Shown in pieces: positions 13,850 to 26,436 of a stretch of 64,000 nt of DNA. The notes under the pieces were generated by a model. It made no database searches. It had not been told where the DNA came from and saw only the letters and a program-made list of their open reading frames with translations. The stretch lies in NCBI RefSeq assembly GCF_030269925.1, contig NC_085128.1:13580501-13644500 (forward strand), written 5' to 3'. The stretch is from Bombyx mori (Eukaryota; Arthropoda; Insecta; Lepidoptera; Bombycidae). Each line of letters starts with the position of its first letter. Position 1 is the first letter of the stretch. Made by a program: the position numbers and the translations under genes.

Positions 13850-14144
13850 CAGTGCTTTTAGGTACCCCAAGCACCGGTCATCGTTCTTGTCGAACCTGTG
13901 GCTCGGCGTGGCGTTGAAGGGCTTGGCGAGTAAATTAACCCACAGATACAGTCCACTGAGTTTCTCGCCGGATCTTCACAGTGGGTCGCGTTTCCGATCC
14001 GGTGTTAGATTCTGCGAAGCACAGCTCTTGCTAGGGTTAGTGTTAGCAACGTCGTCAGGTTTGAGTCCCGTGAGCTCACCCAATTGTTAGGGTTATGCTG
14101 ATATGGCCTCTCAAGGTCATCAGCATAGGCAGGCGAAAAAAAAT
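13850..14144 (+). mobile_element. LINE 3' end, BMC1-type, 5'-truncated
   Basis: Starts at the shared GTGCTTTTAGGTACC phrase and ends with GCATAGGCAGGCG and an A-run. Close to the copy at 20860. Confidence 0.65.
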
Positions 14145-15204
14145 TGTCTTTTGAAGTTGAAAGTTCGGTGATTTTCGAACTCAGCATTACGTGGTGACAA
14201 TTTTGCTGTCCGCTTCTGTTTAGCTATGTTATTGATGCTTTTTATTGATCGTCCTATTTATATGATTAAGGTGTTTAATATAAAACTCTTGATTTTTCTT
14301 ATAGCCATTTAAAATATGGATTAAAATAAAATAAACTCTGCTTTTAAGGATAGATAGCGGCGTGCTTATGCTCCTTGTATTGTCCATGTTTTTGTGTGAT
14401 AGTAATCATTTACTATCATGTGGGCGTACACTCATCTTTATTCGAAGGAGAATAATTTTTTTTATTAGTTTTTACAATTACACAAACTCGTGCTCGAAAA
14501 AATATCACTAGTACTTAGAAATGTAATGGGTTGTTTTATTGTAGGTATAATAAAACAAAATATTCTCCAGCTTATTTGTGGATGAAAGAGTCATTCTCGG
14601 CGTAAGTCTGAGTATAAATGTGAGACTAAATTACTGTACGCTTGAACCGAATGTTTACTGGAACAAACAACTGTTTTGCTACTTAAGCTCGGTAAGATTC
14701 ATTTATGTAAGTCAATATTCTTGGACCCGAATCCTAAGCCGAGACATTTATACACTACACACACATACAAACGCAGAGTATTCCCAGAATTCACTAAATA
14801 TTGTTTACGTGACGGAATAGAGAAAATACGAATGGCTTATTGAGACGCATATTCGTTTTTATGATACACCAACCTTGCAATTTTGCAACAAAATATGATA
14901 GATTTCTTTATTTAACCCTACGAATTTATTCATAGATTTAACCACAATAGTCTTTTATTGAAATTTCTTTACATTTACATTTTCTATTTATTGTTCTGGT
15001 GTTGCAATATAATTTCTATATTGCAATCGCCTTAATTCGCTTCATTGATTCAAAAAAAAAACGTAAATCTATTTTAAAATTGGAGTACTATATTTTTTTA
15101 CATTGCCAGGAAGCTTCATATGAAGCTTTGCTTATGTTACATAGGGATTAATGCCTCAAAAAATATGCACGGTCACGAACTTTACAAATATTGGTAATGC
15201 AACT
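14145..15204. other. Intergenic, nothing recognised
   Basis: AT-rich; contains an 18-bp perfect palindrome (AAGCTTCATATGAAGCTT) at 15111-15128. Confidence 0.45.
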
Positions 15205-15215
15205 ATAACATCCGT

Positions 15216-16175
15216 TTTTTTTTTTTTTTTTTGTCAAGAGGAAATCGCCGGACTTCCGCCCTCCCCTGGGGATGAAGGGCGGAGCATGTCAGAGTCGAAC
15301 TGACTAAAACCTGTCGCTCAACAACCCACGTCCAAACCTCGCATGAGACAGAACCCATGAAAAGGCAAAGGGGGGAAAGTGAAGCGTTTAGTGCGGAGCA
15401 CATCTCTCCCATCACCCTCCCCCTCGGGACGCCGGACCGGTGGTCGTCGGCGCCACGACCACCAGCCCTCTCGGTCGGCAGGCTATCCGGAGCCCGCCTG
15501 GATGGCGCCGGTTAGAATGGGTTATCCTACGGAATACCCCGCTGGGTCAAAACCAGCGTGGGTCGAGGATAGCCGGCCTTCCATCACCCGGATGCTCTTG
15601 CGTAAAACGCGTGCAGAGCAGCTTGCACGTCGTCTTCTTAGGCCCCCTTTGCCGGTCCCCAGACCGACGTGTAAAGGGGACCCGAAACACTTAGAGGGCC
15701 AGGGCTTGGGCGATATCCGCCTCCCTGGCCCCCGCTCGACGGCGGCGGGCTTGCGCGTCTCTCACGCGCCCCGCCGCCTCCTTCTGCGAGATGGTGCACT
15801 CGCAGAAGTCGAGCATCGCCTTCCACGACTCGTCGTCGCCGAGCATCGATGCCACAACACTCGGCAACGACAAGTCGTTTCCTATTTTTGCGACGAGGAC
15901 ACGGCGCCACCCCTCCCATGCGGGGCAGGCGACGAGCGTATGCTCTGCCGTGTCCAAGTCGCAATCACAATGGTGGCACTCTGCCGTCGGCTCGGCTCTG
16001 ATCCGGTGCAGGAACTCACCGAAGCAACCATGCCCAGTGAGCACCTGCGTGAGCCGGAAAGTGAGGCGTCCTCTGTCACGATTCACCCAGTCCACAAGGA
16101 CTGAGCGAATCGCCTCGACGGTCCTACGACCAGCCGAAGGATCGGCCAGCCGCCTGGACCATGATTCCAGCAAGG
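15216..16175 (-). mobile_element. R1-clade-like LINE, 5'-truncated copy
   Basis: The minus-strand ORF ending at 15691 covers only the C-terminus after the reverse transcriptase. It includes a CX2CX8HX4C zinc knuckle (CHHC..H..C, in the context TAEHTLVACPAW). The 3' UTR runs to a poly(A) tail seen as a T-run from 15216. A direct repeat ATAACATCCGT lies at 15205-15215 and 16176-16186, marking the insertion. Strongly similar to the C-terminus of the 34424-36407 copy. Confidence 0.85.
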
Positions 16176-16186
16176 ATAACATCCGT

Positions 16187-17382
16187 ATGGGAATAAAAGA
16201 GCTGAAGAGAAAAAAATATGGTCGGGTATAAAAATAGACATACTGTATGTAATATATTTATTTCATTAGCATCTAGTTTTTCTACTTTATTGTTTTTCTT
16301 GAAGGGGAGACTGTTTCATAGCTCACCAAGTACTAGGGGCTACCTGCCTCCAAGTTGATAGATAGATATAACGTTGTACAATTCCCAATTCATCGGAATA
16401 ACAGCTTACTTATCATTTACACCTACATATAGCATTCGCATGGTTGCTTCCTGTGGTATCGAGTGTAAATTGCTAAAGAAATTTTATCACATTAACATCC
16501 AGATGACGTCAGCCACAACTAAATTTAAAAAAATCATAATAATATAATAAATGATATATTTAAATTTTTTTATTCATTAAATTATAGTTTGCCAATCACA
16601 TAAAGTCGTATATAATAATTTTACAATTTTTTCCTTTTAAAATACGTATAAAACATTAAAAAAAAATTCGGCAATTGTACCACGCCCTATTATTTCCTAT
16701 GTCCACATTTTTTTCTATGTCCATATTTTAATACCATCTAAACTGTTCTGGTTTTTTAATTACATCTAAATACATCATATGAAATATCTTTTTTATTGTT
16801 TGAAATAGTAGACGTGCTCATAGACATCATCACGTTAATATAGTTATATAAGTAACGAAATTACACGTTATATACACACACTACTAGTAAATTATTAATC
16901 GGAATTATTATTTGAAATAGTTAACTCCTCACACGGGAATGGATATTAGCTAGGATAGCTAGGAATAGGAAAATCAAAATACAAGAAATCTCAAGCATCG
17001 AGAAATTCTAAATATCTGACTGGGTTGGTCATCAATGAATCGTGTTTATGTCGTAGTTGAGCTCCGGAGCGAAATCCTACATCCTACTATCGCAACTAGG
17101 TCAAGGCGGCTTCCGACATAATCCGGAGACTCCGCATTGACATCGTTGCGCGGGCATTCCTTCAACTTACTGGTAATGGAGCAATTTACATCTGTCCGAC
17201 TCGAGGGGTTTTGTTGTGCCGAAGAATATTTAAACGACCCCCTAAATGGACCAAAACGGACATTATCCGCTTTATTTTTCCTTGGTTTATTAATTTAATG
17301 TGGTTCATGGGTTGTGAGAGAAAATGTTGTGTACATGACGACGAAAGTTTGTGTATTTTTTTTCTCATTCTGATGGTGACTC

Positions 17383-17384
<2 letters not shown>
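16187..17384. other. Intergenic, nothing recognised
   Basis: AT-rich. A moderately GC-rich stretch at 17050-17180 has no identifiable coding content. Confidence 0.4.

Positions 17385-17436
<52 letters not shown>
17385..17436. repeat. (GA)n microsatellite, 52 nt
   Basis: Uninterrupted AG dinucleotide run that abuts the LINE tail to its right and may have grown from the LINE's terminal repeat. Confidence 0.95.
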
Positions 17437-17440
<4 letters not shown>

Positions 17441-17545
17441 CTTTATTGTACACCAAAAAACAAATAAACAGTGCGATACATTAAACACAAAAAAGTACAA
17501 TTGGCGGTCTTATCGCTAAGAGCGATCTCTTCCAGACAACCATCA
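17437..17545 (-). mobile_element. LINE 3' tail fragment
   Basis: The reverse strand reads GGTTGTCTGGAAGAGATCGC, then AGCGATAAGACCGCC and an AATAAAG end. This is a tail I know as common in Lepidoptera, probably from a non-LTR element. Only about 100 nt remain. Confidence 0.5.
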
Positions 17546-17679
17546 GGTGGACAAGAATCATTTGGAAACGAACTACGCGCGGTATACTATTCCAGTGAAA
17601 TACATATACATATATGTACACGTACATACACACATACATATCTCCGTAAATATACATACAACTAATACACAAAGTATTA

Positions 17680-19747
17680 TCTAATATATAAAATTCTCGT
17701 GTCACAGTTTTCGTTGCCATACTCCTCCGAAACGGCTTGACCGATTTTGATGAATTTTTTTGTGCATATCCGGTATCTATGAGAATCGGCCAACATCTAT
17801 TTTTCATCCCCCTAAATGTTAGGGGTAGTCCACCCCTAATTTTTTTTATTTATTTTTTAGACAAAATTTTTAATTTCTATTTTTTTATGATACAACATAC
17901 AAAAATACATACAATCCTCAATTTTCACCCTTCTACGATCAACCCTTATTTTTTAATAGCCATTTTAGTAATTTAATCATTTTTCCTCTCCGGTCGAAAA
18001 CTGATCAATCGTCATTTAATTAGTTATCCCCGCCAGATGTCTACAGGTGTCACTTCTGACCCAGTAAACAGCACGGAGTAGGGATGTTACCTCTACAGTT
18101 TTCGGCTATTATTAGTGTTTATGCTTCAAGCGTAGTAGTTAAACATTTTTAGTTCATCGCCTTGCATGTCATATGGAAAATCTACAAAAAAAATCCCTAA
18201 AGATTTCACTAACGATACAATCACAAATGTCGACGGATATCCAATATATCGTCGAAGGAATCCAGATAATGGCGGACAATCATTTATTAAAAACATCAGC
18301 AACACAGACATTGATATTGACAATCGTTAGGTCGTGCCATATTCACCCCTGCTGAGCAAAACATACAATGCTCATATTAATGTTGAGTTCTGCAGTTCTG
18401 TGAAAAGCATCAAATACATTTGAAATTATGTCCATAAAGGCAGTGACATGGCGGTGCTTAGAGTGGAAAATATGAATGTACCATGGCACACAAACATTCG
18501 CTTGAGGCGTGGAACAGGACATTGAAAGATATTATATAAAACAACGACAAACTATTTGGTGGCACTCGGTTAGTCCTTTCAGGTGACTTTAGACAAACAC
18601 TTCCCGTCATTCCACGTTCAACATACGCTGGTGAAATCAACGCCTGCTTATAATCATCGACATTGTGGCGTAATGTTGAAATAGTACAGCTGAAAGTAAA
18701 TATGCGCGTTCAAATGCTTCAAGATCCATCCGTTGAAACATTCTCAAAACAACTCTTAAATATCGGCGATGGAAAAGTCACTATAGCTGAAACTGGATAC
18801 ATAAAATTAGCGAATGATTTCTGCACTATCATTGATTCGCAAGATGCTCTCATTGAACAAATATTTCCCGATGTACACACGAATTACATAAATCTCGAGT
18901 GGCTTGCAGAAAGAGCAATGTTAGCTGCAAAAAATGTGGACGTTGACATTTTAAATCTGAAGATACCACAGTTATTGCCAGGGGACTTGGTATCATATAA
19001 ATCTATTGATACAGTTTGCGATGACACTGAATCTGTAAATTTTCCAACAGAGTTTTTGAACTCACTGGATTTGCCAGGCATGCCACCACATAACTTACAA
19101 TTGAAGGTTGGATCTCCAATTATTTTGCTTCGTAATTTGAACCCGCCACGGTTATGCAACGGTACGCGATTAGTCATTAAAAAAATAATGAAAAAAGTTA
19201 TCGAAGGCACCATTATAAATGGCAAGTTTCGAGGTGAAAATATATTGATACCACGAATACCTATTATACCCACAGATGTGCCAATTCAATTTAAGCATAT
19301 TCAATTTCCGATTAGATGGGCATTTGCAATGACTATTAATAAATCCCAAGGCCAAACAATGTCTGTTTGTGGCTTAGATTTGAGCACACCATGTTTTTCA
19401 CACGGACAATTATACGTTGCATGCTCTCGAGTGGGTAAACCATCAAGTTTGTTTGTATTAGCTAAAGACGGGCTAACAAAAAATATTGTTCACGCTGCAG
19501 CATTAAGAGATTATTATTATGTAATGAATTAATTATATATATATAATTATTACTTTTAATAAATTAAAACAATTAATGTTTGGTGTTTTGTTATTTTTAA
19601 ACATTCCCTCATCGTTCACAGCGCTCCAGGCCTTTTTCACTCATATTCCACATCCTTATACACTTCCAATAATTTAGTCATTTTTTTTCTACACTAGAAA
19701 TTCTCTAGAAATCTTATATATGGCAAGACGTTTGCCGGGTCAGCTAG
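17680..19747 (+). mobile_element. Helitron with Rep/helicase remnants
   Basis: 5' end A^TCTAATATATAAAATTC. 3' end is a hairpin (GGCAA-GACGT-TTGCC) followed by GGGTCAGCTAG^T. Both ends fit Helitron rules with an A/T target. The interior has the end of the replication-initiator domain (YVHKGSDMAVL near 18430), then jumps to the C-terminal half of the Pif1-like helicase. An internal deletion and several stops make it non-autonomous. Confidence 0.88.
18483..19532 (+). pseudogene. Helitron Pif1-like helicase, C-terminal part, broken
   Basis: From MAHKHSLEA the frame continues through LFGGTRLVLSGDFRQTLPVI (helicase motif III region) to AMTINKSQGQT and LYVACSRVG (motifs V/VI). It is interrupted by TAA near 18540 and TAA at about 18651; from 18663 it is open for 289 codons to 19532. 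The Walker A segment and the Rep domain core are absent. It belongs to the Helitron, not to host Pif1. Confidence 0.85.
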
Positions 19748-20267
19748 TAATATAATAATAATTATTAAAAAAAAAAAAAAAAATTTCATATACCCATAAA
19801 TAAGACTCATACAAAATCGTTCGCCAAATTAATTTGTTTACACGTGTCCTCATATACAGCCGCCACGAGTTGAAATTTTTGAGTTGAATTACGGTTACAT
19901 TGCATTGTATTACATGTATCATCAAACTACTTTAGTCTCATTTTATTAGTCGCGTTTAGAGTCGTTTATAACCACGATAACTATTTGAAACGTCAGACAT
20001 AATATAATAATACTAAACACGAGACTAAATCATAAATATAGTTTTAATAATAAAATTTATGTTACATTACGTTATTACAATGTTGTTACTGCGTTTTTCT
20101 AATAACTGCGAGTAATGTAAAGTAACCATAAATAAAATCATAAAGTATTTTATTCAAGTAAATCTTCACTGGCGCTTCTAAATCGACATGACTTTATCGC
20201 CGATTTAGAATGTAATTTCACCTCTTAAGAGGAATCGAAATAAAAACTAGGGCTTGCTGTTTCCAAG
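19748..20267. other. Intergenic, nothing recognised
   Basis: A poly(A) run at 19770-19785, otherwise AT-rich unique sequence. Confidence 0.4.
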
Positions 20268-20390
20268 TTTTTTTACTACTTAGGTGAACGAACTCGCGGC
20301 CTGGTGTAAAGAGACTACTGAAGCTCATAGATATTTCAACCAACCCTTCAAACCTAAGCGCATGACTGCTTCGCGATGGAAATAGGCATA
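20268..20390 (-). repeat. Degenerate Bm1 relic
   Basis: T-run, TTAGGTGAACGAACTCGCGG and CCCTTCAAACCTAAGCGCATGACTGCTTC are recognisable Bm1 phrases with deletions. The Helitron at 20392 lies directly next to it. Confidence 0.5.
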
Positions 20391-20391
20391 A

Positions 20392-20608
20392 CTAGCGACC
20401 CGCCCTCGCTTCGCTTCGGAAACATTAAAACACACATGAAACCAAAAAAAAAAAATTAAAAAAAATATTAAAAAAAGTAGCCTATGTTCATCAGGGACAA
20501 TGTCGGCTTCTAATGGAAAAATAATTTTTCAAATCGGTCCAGTAGTTTCGGAGCCTATTCGAAACAAACAAACAAACAAATCTTTCCTCTTTATAATATT
20601 AGTATAGA
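20392..20608 (-). mobile_element. Non-autonomous Helitron (family 1)
   Basis: Left ACTAG and right AGTATAGA^T are the reversed Helitron termini. The interior is near-identical to 1834-2051 (CTATGTTCATCAGGGACAA, (AAAC)n). Confidence 0.7.
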
Positions 20609-20859
20609 TAATACATATTGACGAGTGAAAGACTATTTGTTTTGTGAGCGACATTTTTGCAATTTTACAGGAGAGCCATTTGAATATTAATATTTGGAAA
20701 AATTATCATAACAAAAACACTTCTTCAGCTATTCGAATGAAATAAACTTAATTGAAGTTCAATTAAAAACATCGAACTGTTGATAATAGTATCAAATAAA
20801 ACGTACCTTTAATTACAAAGAAAAAGGTTGCGTATTAAGCAAAATGTCCCGATCCATTA

Positions 20860-21142
20860 ACGGTGCTTTTAGGTACCACAAGCACCGGTCACCGTCCTCA
20901 CCGAACCCGTCGCTTGCGACGAAGGTCACGACGAGCGAATTAACCCACAGACACAGCCCACTGAGTTTCACGCCGGATCTTATCAGTGGGTCGCGTTTCC
21001 GATCCGGTGGTACATTCTGTGAAGCACTGCTCTTGCTAGGGTCAGTGTTAGCAATACTCCGGTTTGAACCACGTGAGCTCACCTACATGTTAGGGTGAAG
21101 CTGAAATAGCCTCTCAAGGCTACCAGCATAGGTAGGAAAAAA
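20860..21142 (+). mobile_element. LINE 3' end, BMC1-type, 5'-truncated
   Basis: GTGCTTTTAGGTACC, then GATCCGGTGG, GAAGCACTGCTCTTGCTAG and GCATAGGTAGGAAAAAAG. Same tail as 1094 and 13850. Confidence 0.65.
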
Positions 21143-21711
21143 GAACAAATTTTAATGAGTCAGTACATTTAAGGATGGCTTAAACTAGAACAAAAAGGTC
21201 TGTATTACCGATCTCTGTCTAAAAATTCGTTAGCGTTGTTTCACTGTAGACCACAAATTCAAGACCTCGCCTTTTCGTTGTTCAGATCGTTGGCTCTACA
21301 ATGTAACCTTTTCTACTAAGTACATTTCACTTTTAGGAATAAAACTGTTAAGCTTTAAATCTGAAGTAGCCCTGGGGATTTTGTCGTAATAAATTATGCC
21401 CTGGCCAAGAAAAGTACGAACGCTGTTCTCGAAACCAAGTTAATGGGAACATGTGTAGCTATTATTTTTAGAGCACAAAACATTTCGATTACGTTTTGTG
21501 AATTATTTATTTATTTAATATGAACTGAGTATGTAGTGTACTAAAGATATTAGTGTAAACTCAATTAAAAAAATGTGCAGCTTGTTTAAATTAGAAAGGT
21601 AATGTACAGAAAAACAAACCGCAAGTGGTTCAAGAAATAGGCTGAGAATGAATGGCGGGTATTTAAAAAAAAACGAGACCAAGAATGATCCCGTGCAACA
21701 TTTTAAATTTT
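21143..21711. other. Intergenic, nothing recognised
   Basis: AT-rich unique sequence. Confidence 0.4.
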
Positions 21712-22088
21712 AAAACGCCGATGCATTCGTATCGAGCGATGCGACTATGCCGGTGTTCGGATCTTGCAAGCAGATACCAGTCTTTCTGATGAAATACGTA
21801 CTTAATAGTTATTCACGAATCACGTCCACGGTGAAGGAAAAACATCGTATAATGAAAATCATATTCACAGGCAAAAAATAGAATTTACCTAATTACTTGT
21901 AGTGGGGCGTTTTGTGAGCTCGCATGGGTAGATACTACCGCCCGCCTGCCGTGAAGCGTTAATGCGTTTCGGTTTGACGCGAGGGGCATCCGTATACTAT
22001 AAAAAATGAAGGCCTAGAACTTCTGCCGTAAGGTGCGTGGCAGCATTTACATTGTTGATGCTTATGGACCCCGGTTGACGTTCATCTA
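21712..22088 (+). mobile_element. Bm1 SINE, old and diverged, near full length
   Basis: It retains part of the tRNA-like head (GATGCATTCGTATCGAGCGATG and a B-box-like GGTGTTCGGATC), the middle and the body to GCTTATGGACCC, with many substitutions. The poly(A) end is lost. Confidence 0.65.
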
Positions 22089-25000
22089 TCACGAAGGTAG
22101 TAAGAGACATTGGAAGATTTATCTCATAGTTAAACTATCACATTTCTGATGGCTTAGCTTGATTGATGTAGGTGCAGGTCGATGTTTATCTTCAGATATC
22201 CCCGACTAAGGGAGTTGGCAAGCGGACAAATAAAGCGTAATCCTACAAGGCACTAAGTATGGCGAAGCACAGCGTTTTGCCTACTTAAGTCAGTAATACC
22301 TTAATCCTCTTAACTCAGCGTGAAAAAAATTTAAGCGAAAAATGTTCACACCTTATATCATTGAACCTTATTGACAAAAGTGTTTTTTTTTTCGTATTCT
22401 ATTCATTCATTATAGCGTACTGTCATTGTAGCGTATTCTATTAATTTTTTTTATTTTCCATGTTTTGATTTATTTGTATTATTTCTGTATTTTATTCCTT
22501 CGCGTTACATTTTATTCAATAGCCTCTAATAATCGAAATTTGAACTAAATTAATTATTGTAAAAATTAGAAGATAGTATTTTTGTCTGAATACTAGAACT
22601 TAACGATGTTCTAGGACTTCACGACGCTGACGTTAAAATTTTCCATCAATCTAAAGTAGTTCAATAAAATGTATACCTTCAAAGTGTACAAAGTACCACA
22701 GTATGACCCATTGAAGCTTACACAATGTGGCAGGCGAAAATGGACTGTGTCGTAAAGACCGAGTGTTCCGAAGCCCTTGCAATGTAATGTAACTTCAAGA
22801 AACTTGTGATACTAGAGATTTATTGTAAGAAGATATTTTTGGCCATTTACGGTATCTATCTAAGACCCTGCTTCAATGATAAATACTTCAGGTGGCGTTT
22901 TTATCGCTTTATCTTTTTTGTACTGAACGCTTTAGTCCAGAATTTGACAAAAAAGGTATTGTAACTAAACGTCTAGATCACGTGGTTATTATTAATATTG
23001 ATAAAGGTTTTGTTGTTTTTGGATAAAAAAGAATCGTTTTTCAGACACCAGCTTTCTTGCTCCTGATTTGTGGTTCAAAGGATACTTTGATACCAATCGA
23101 TGTCCTTTTTGATTATATAATTGAATATTATTTAGAGTTTTGTAGTTGTCGCCAAATAAAAATGTTGATTCCAAGAATATTCTAACCAAATTTAATGAAA
23201 TAAGAATACATTTAACAAAGAAGAAAAAGTAAGAACACATTTCGCTCACGATTCACATGAAGGCCCGTTTGTCGTAATATGATTTGTAGGTCCCTTATTT
23301 ATTTGAATAATTTTTCTCTTTTGTATTACTACCCTTGATATTTTGTTCATCGCATATGTCAGGGTTTTGTAAGGTTTTATATCTCTAACGCTATCTAAAA
23401 AACGATGACAAATTCGACTGAATGATGACAAATTTACACTGGTTCAAACATTCTATGTTTCAGGAACTTAATTTTAGGAATGGAAAAATAAAGTAAACCT
23501 TTACTACAGCGGATATAATTGTATCAAAATATTAGACGAATGAAAGTTTCAATCAATAAAACCGAAATAATTCGGTAGCTTACAATGGCTAGTGATAATT
23601 GCCAGATTCTCTCTTCCGTTGGATCTAGCTCAGATCTGGTTTCTTTCCCATTCCAAATTTTATGTATATTTCGCGCTCAGAGACAACAGAAATAGATATT
23701 AAGCCGATAAATTTACTTTAAAATTAGATACTTAGTTAAGAATTTGATGAAAAGATGAGGTTATTTATGATAGCAATACCCATTACGGCCCTCTGCCAAG
23801 AACTCAGATGCTTAGTGAAGGAAATAGCGAGGAAGGAAGGAGTTTTTAGATAAGGATCATGACGCATTGACAATTTAAAATGACTGACTGTATTTAGTCC
23901 GCTGAAACTCAAGGCTATTGAATAGTTTTTCAGGGGCCGAAATCTTTTTGGGCTATATAAGATACTCGTAAACCAAGCTCCAACCTAATTCTCGTAGCTG
24001 TTTACAAAAAAAAAACAAAAAAGACGTACGAAAATCTTTTGAAAATTACATTAAATTACTTCGCCCTACAATTCAAATGTAGCTCGCCAGCGTGGAACTT
24101 AGTGAAATTACTGAAATTAAATTTTCGCGAATAATTCGGAGCGCGGGAAGCACAAAATTCCCAATGTGGTTTGTAGGGCCACTTTGTACGACCTAGTAAC
24201 CTGACGCCGAAATGAATGGTGAAGTTAGTTTTTCCCTCTTTTCATGGAAACACGATTTTTTTAATTGAATCTCGGCTTTGTACGGCGCCTTTAAAAAGAG
24301 GAAAAGTTTGTCTGTTTTAAGTCTGAATCGGAATGCTCTTTGACATTTTACAGAGCTTAAGTGGGACAAAACTACACGAAAAAGAAAGACACAGTGAAAC
24401 TTCTACTCAATACTAAAAATAGCACCGTGATTGATTGATTGAGAAACGATGTATAGGATAGAGTGGTGAAACAAAATAGAACAGGAGTAGCAAAGTTTTA
24501 TAGATATACTTTTGTAGGTTAGAAAACCTACAAAAGTATATCTATAAAAAAGTATATCCTTTGCCTTGAAGGAAAAACAAATGTGTAATAAGATAAGATA
24601 GAAAAATAAAATAGATAAGAAAGTGAAGACGAAGACCGTGGTAGAATAGATGAACTGAAGATAGGTGACACTGATGTAATCTATCATCAAGTAAAAACGT
24701 ATGTACTTATTCTGAATTTCACGGAGAGCACCCTAAGGACTTCCTGACATTAAGAATCTACTAAAATTATGAAAAATGAAAAGAGCAAAAAAAAAAACAA
24801 GTATGAACGTGTACATAGTTAATGAAGTTGTAATTATTTACTTTCTGGGTGTTCACAAAATAAATTATTACTCTTTTAATTCGAATCCATACACGCTATA
24901 TATACAAGATAAGGCAACTGCTCCACTACCTGATAATTCATTAAGCATCTAAAGGAAATCCAATGAAAAATTTAATATTATAATAATATAGTAAAGAAAT

Positions 25001-25889
25001 AAGTGAAAAATTAAAATTTTCAATATAAAATATTACGGTTTTATTGGTATTTCTAAAGCCGAAATATAAGTTACATTAAAAGGATCGCGTCAGTTCTTAT
25101 CTAAAACAGTTGATGCACGAGGAAACGTGGATAAAATCGTCCTCAATATTTTATTCATGCCAGAGTAACTTTGTTCAGATAAAAGCATCGGATAAAAAAT
25201 CTAGAGGAGTCCAAAGCACTTTGAATAAAATGCTCATCAATCAGCTTCGTTGTCTAAAATTAATAATAATACGTTTTTACAAGAATAAAATGTACACTAG
25301 TTTACTTTCGAAATATGCCTTCAAAGATAAATGATAAATTGTGAAAAAGTTTTATTTAATTTATTTTATATATATAGGCTTGAAGTACTTTGTTAGATTG
25401 TTGCTGGTATTGTTTTCTTTATATAAAACAACATATTTGAATATCAACGATACTTTTGCCGTCAGTATTAATGTATTTCTTGTTACTTTTCAATATGTAC
25501 TCAAAAAGAACGCATTTGTCACTTTTTAACTGTATTTATAAAAGTCCGTGTAAAGCAGCGCGGGTACATTCCTGACATCGCTGGAGGGAATTCAGAGATT
25601 CGCTTCGACGTTGTGCTTAGTGCGTTTTATTATCGCTATTCTATTAATTAGAACGCTGCTCTGAAGACAAAATTTGTTTAATACGTACATCAATCTTGCC
25701 TGTTTCTGCAACAAAGCGATTAGGCGTTCTTGTGTGAAGGCACCTGAGCTACAACGACTTCTGTATGAAAATTGATGTATTTGTGGTGACATTAAAGTTA
25801 GTCCACACTAACCACTTTTCATCAAGTAGACCGCGAGCTCTTTTAGCCACGTGAGCGTTCAAATTAATCGTCTTCCTTTTTTTATCAAT
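22089..25889. other. Intergenic, 3.8 kb, no gene seen
   Basis: AT-rich with stops throughout. It holds the hairpin at 24496-24549. Short frames at 24403-24690 and 25341-25529 are low-complexity and unsupported. Confidence 0.45.
24496..24549. repeat. Perfect 25-bp inverted repeat with 4-nt loop
   Basis: Arms 24496-24520 and 24525-24549 are exact reverse complements, separated by AGAA. Confidence 0.95.
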
Positions 25890-26056
25890 AAGCAACTAAA
25901 GATAGGTAAGCGCAGCGTTGGGCGTCCCCCTGCCCGTTGGACCGATGACTTGCGGCGATATGCTGGGAGAGATTGGATGCGGAAGGCGGAGGATCGTTCA
26001 TTGTGGCGGACTATGGGAGAGGCCTACATCCAGCAGTGGATAGATACAGACTGATG
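25890..26056 (+). mobile_element. RTE-like LINE C-terminal tail fragment
   Basis: Encodes GKRSVGRPPARWTDDLRRYA, then GRDWMRKAEDRSLWR and GEAYIQQW before stops. This is the usual end of insect RTE/endonuclease-RT polyproteins. Only the last 50 or so codons and a short 3' end remain. Confidence 0.75.
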
Positions 26057-26436
26057 ATGATGAACTAAAGATAAACTGAACAAGTGACTGCGAATGAATG
26101 TACATTTTATCTATCCGGATCACGATTATTGTTCTCATATATGTATTATTCAAATAACATCGAATTTCGAAGGAGGCGATATAAAAGAGCATCAGCTATT
26201 CGCATAAAGCATTGCAATAACTGACCCGGTTTTAACACACCGGCGCGCTACAAGTTTTCGCTTTGTAGTCAATAAAAAAAAACAATACGCATATCGGAAA
26301 AGTTTCACCAAACAAAACTACAAAATGCGTTCATGTAAAAGTTTGACGTCATTAAATACTTTTTGTCTTTTTTTTCATTTGCCGAAGATGATCGTGTCTG
26401 GTTAAACATTCAAGCACGTATATAATAATATTTAAG

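Noticed and set aside
15379..16104. 241-codon plus-strand ORF
   Set aside because: Opposite the C-terminal frame of the R1-like LINE, with low-complexity Arg/Pro composition and no domain. Shadow.
17600..17670. ACATATACATAC-like run as a regulatory array
   Set aside because: Simple purine/pyrimidine low-complexity sequence between a LINE tail and a Helitron; no defined unit.
18663..19532. Host Pif1 helicase gene
   Set aside because: The frame lies between Helitron termini, continues upstream through stops, and has the Helitron type of motif spacing.
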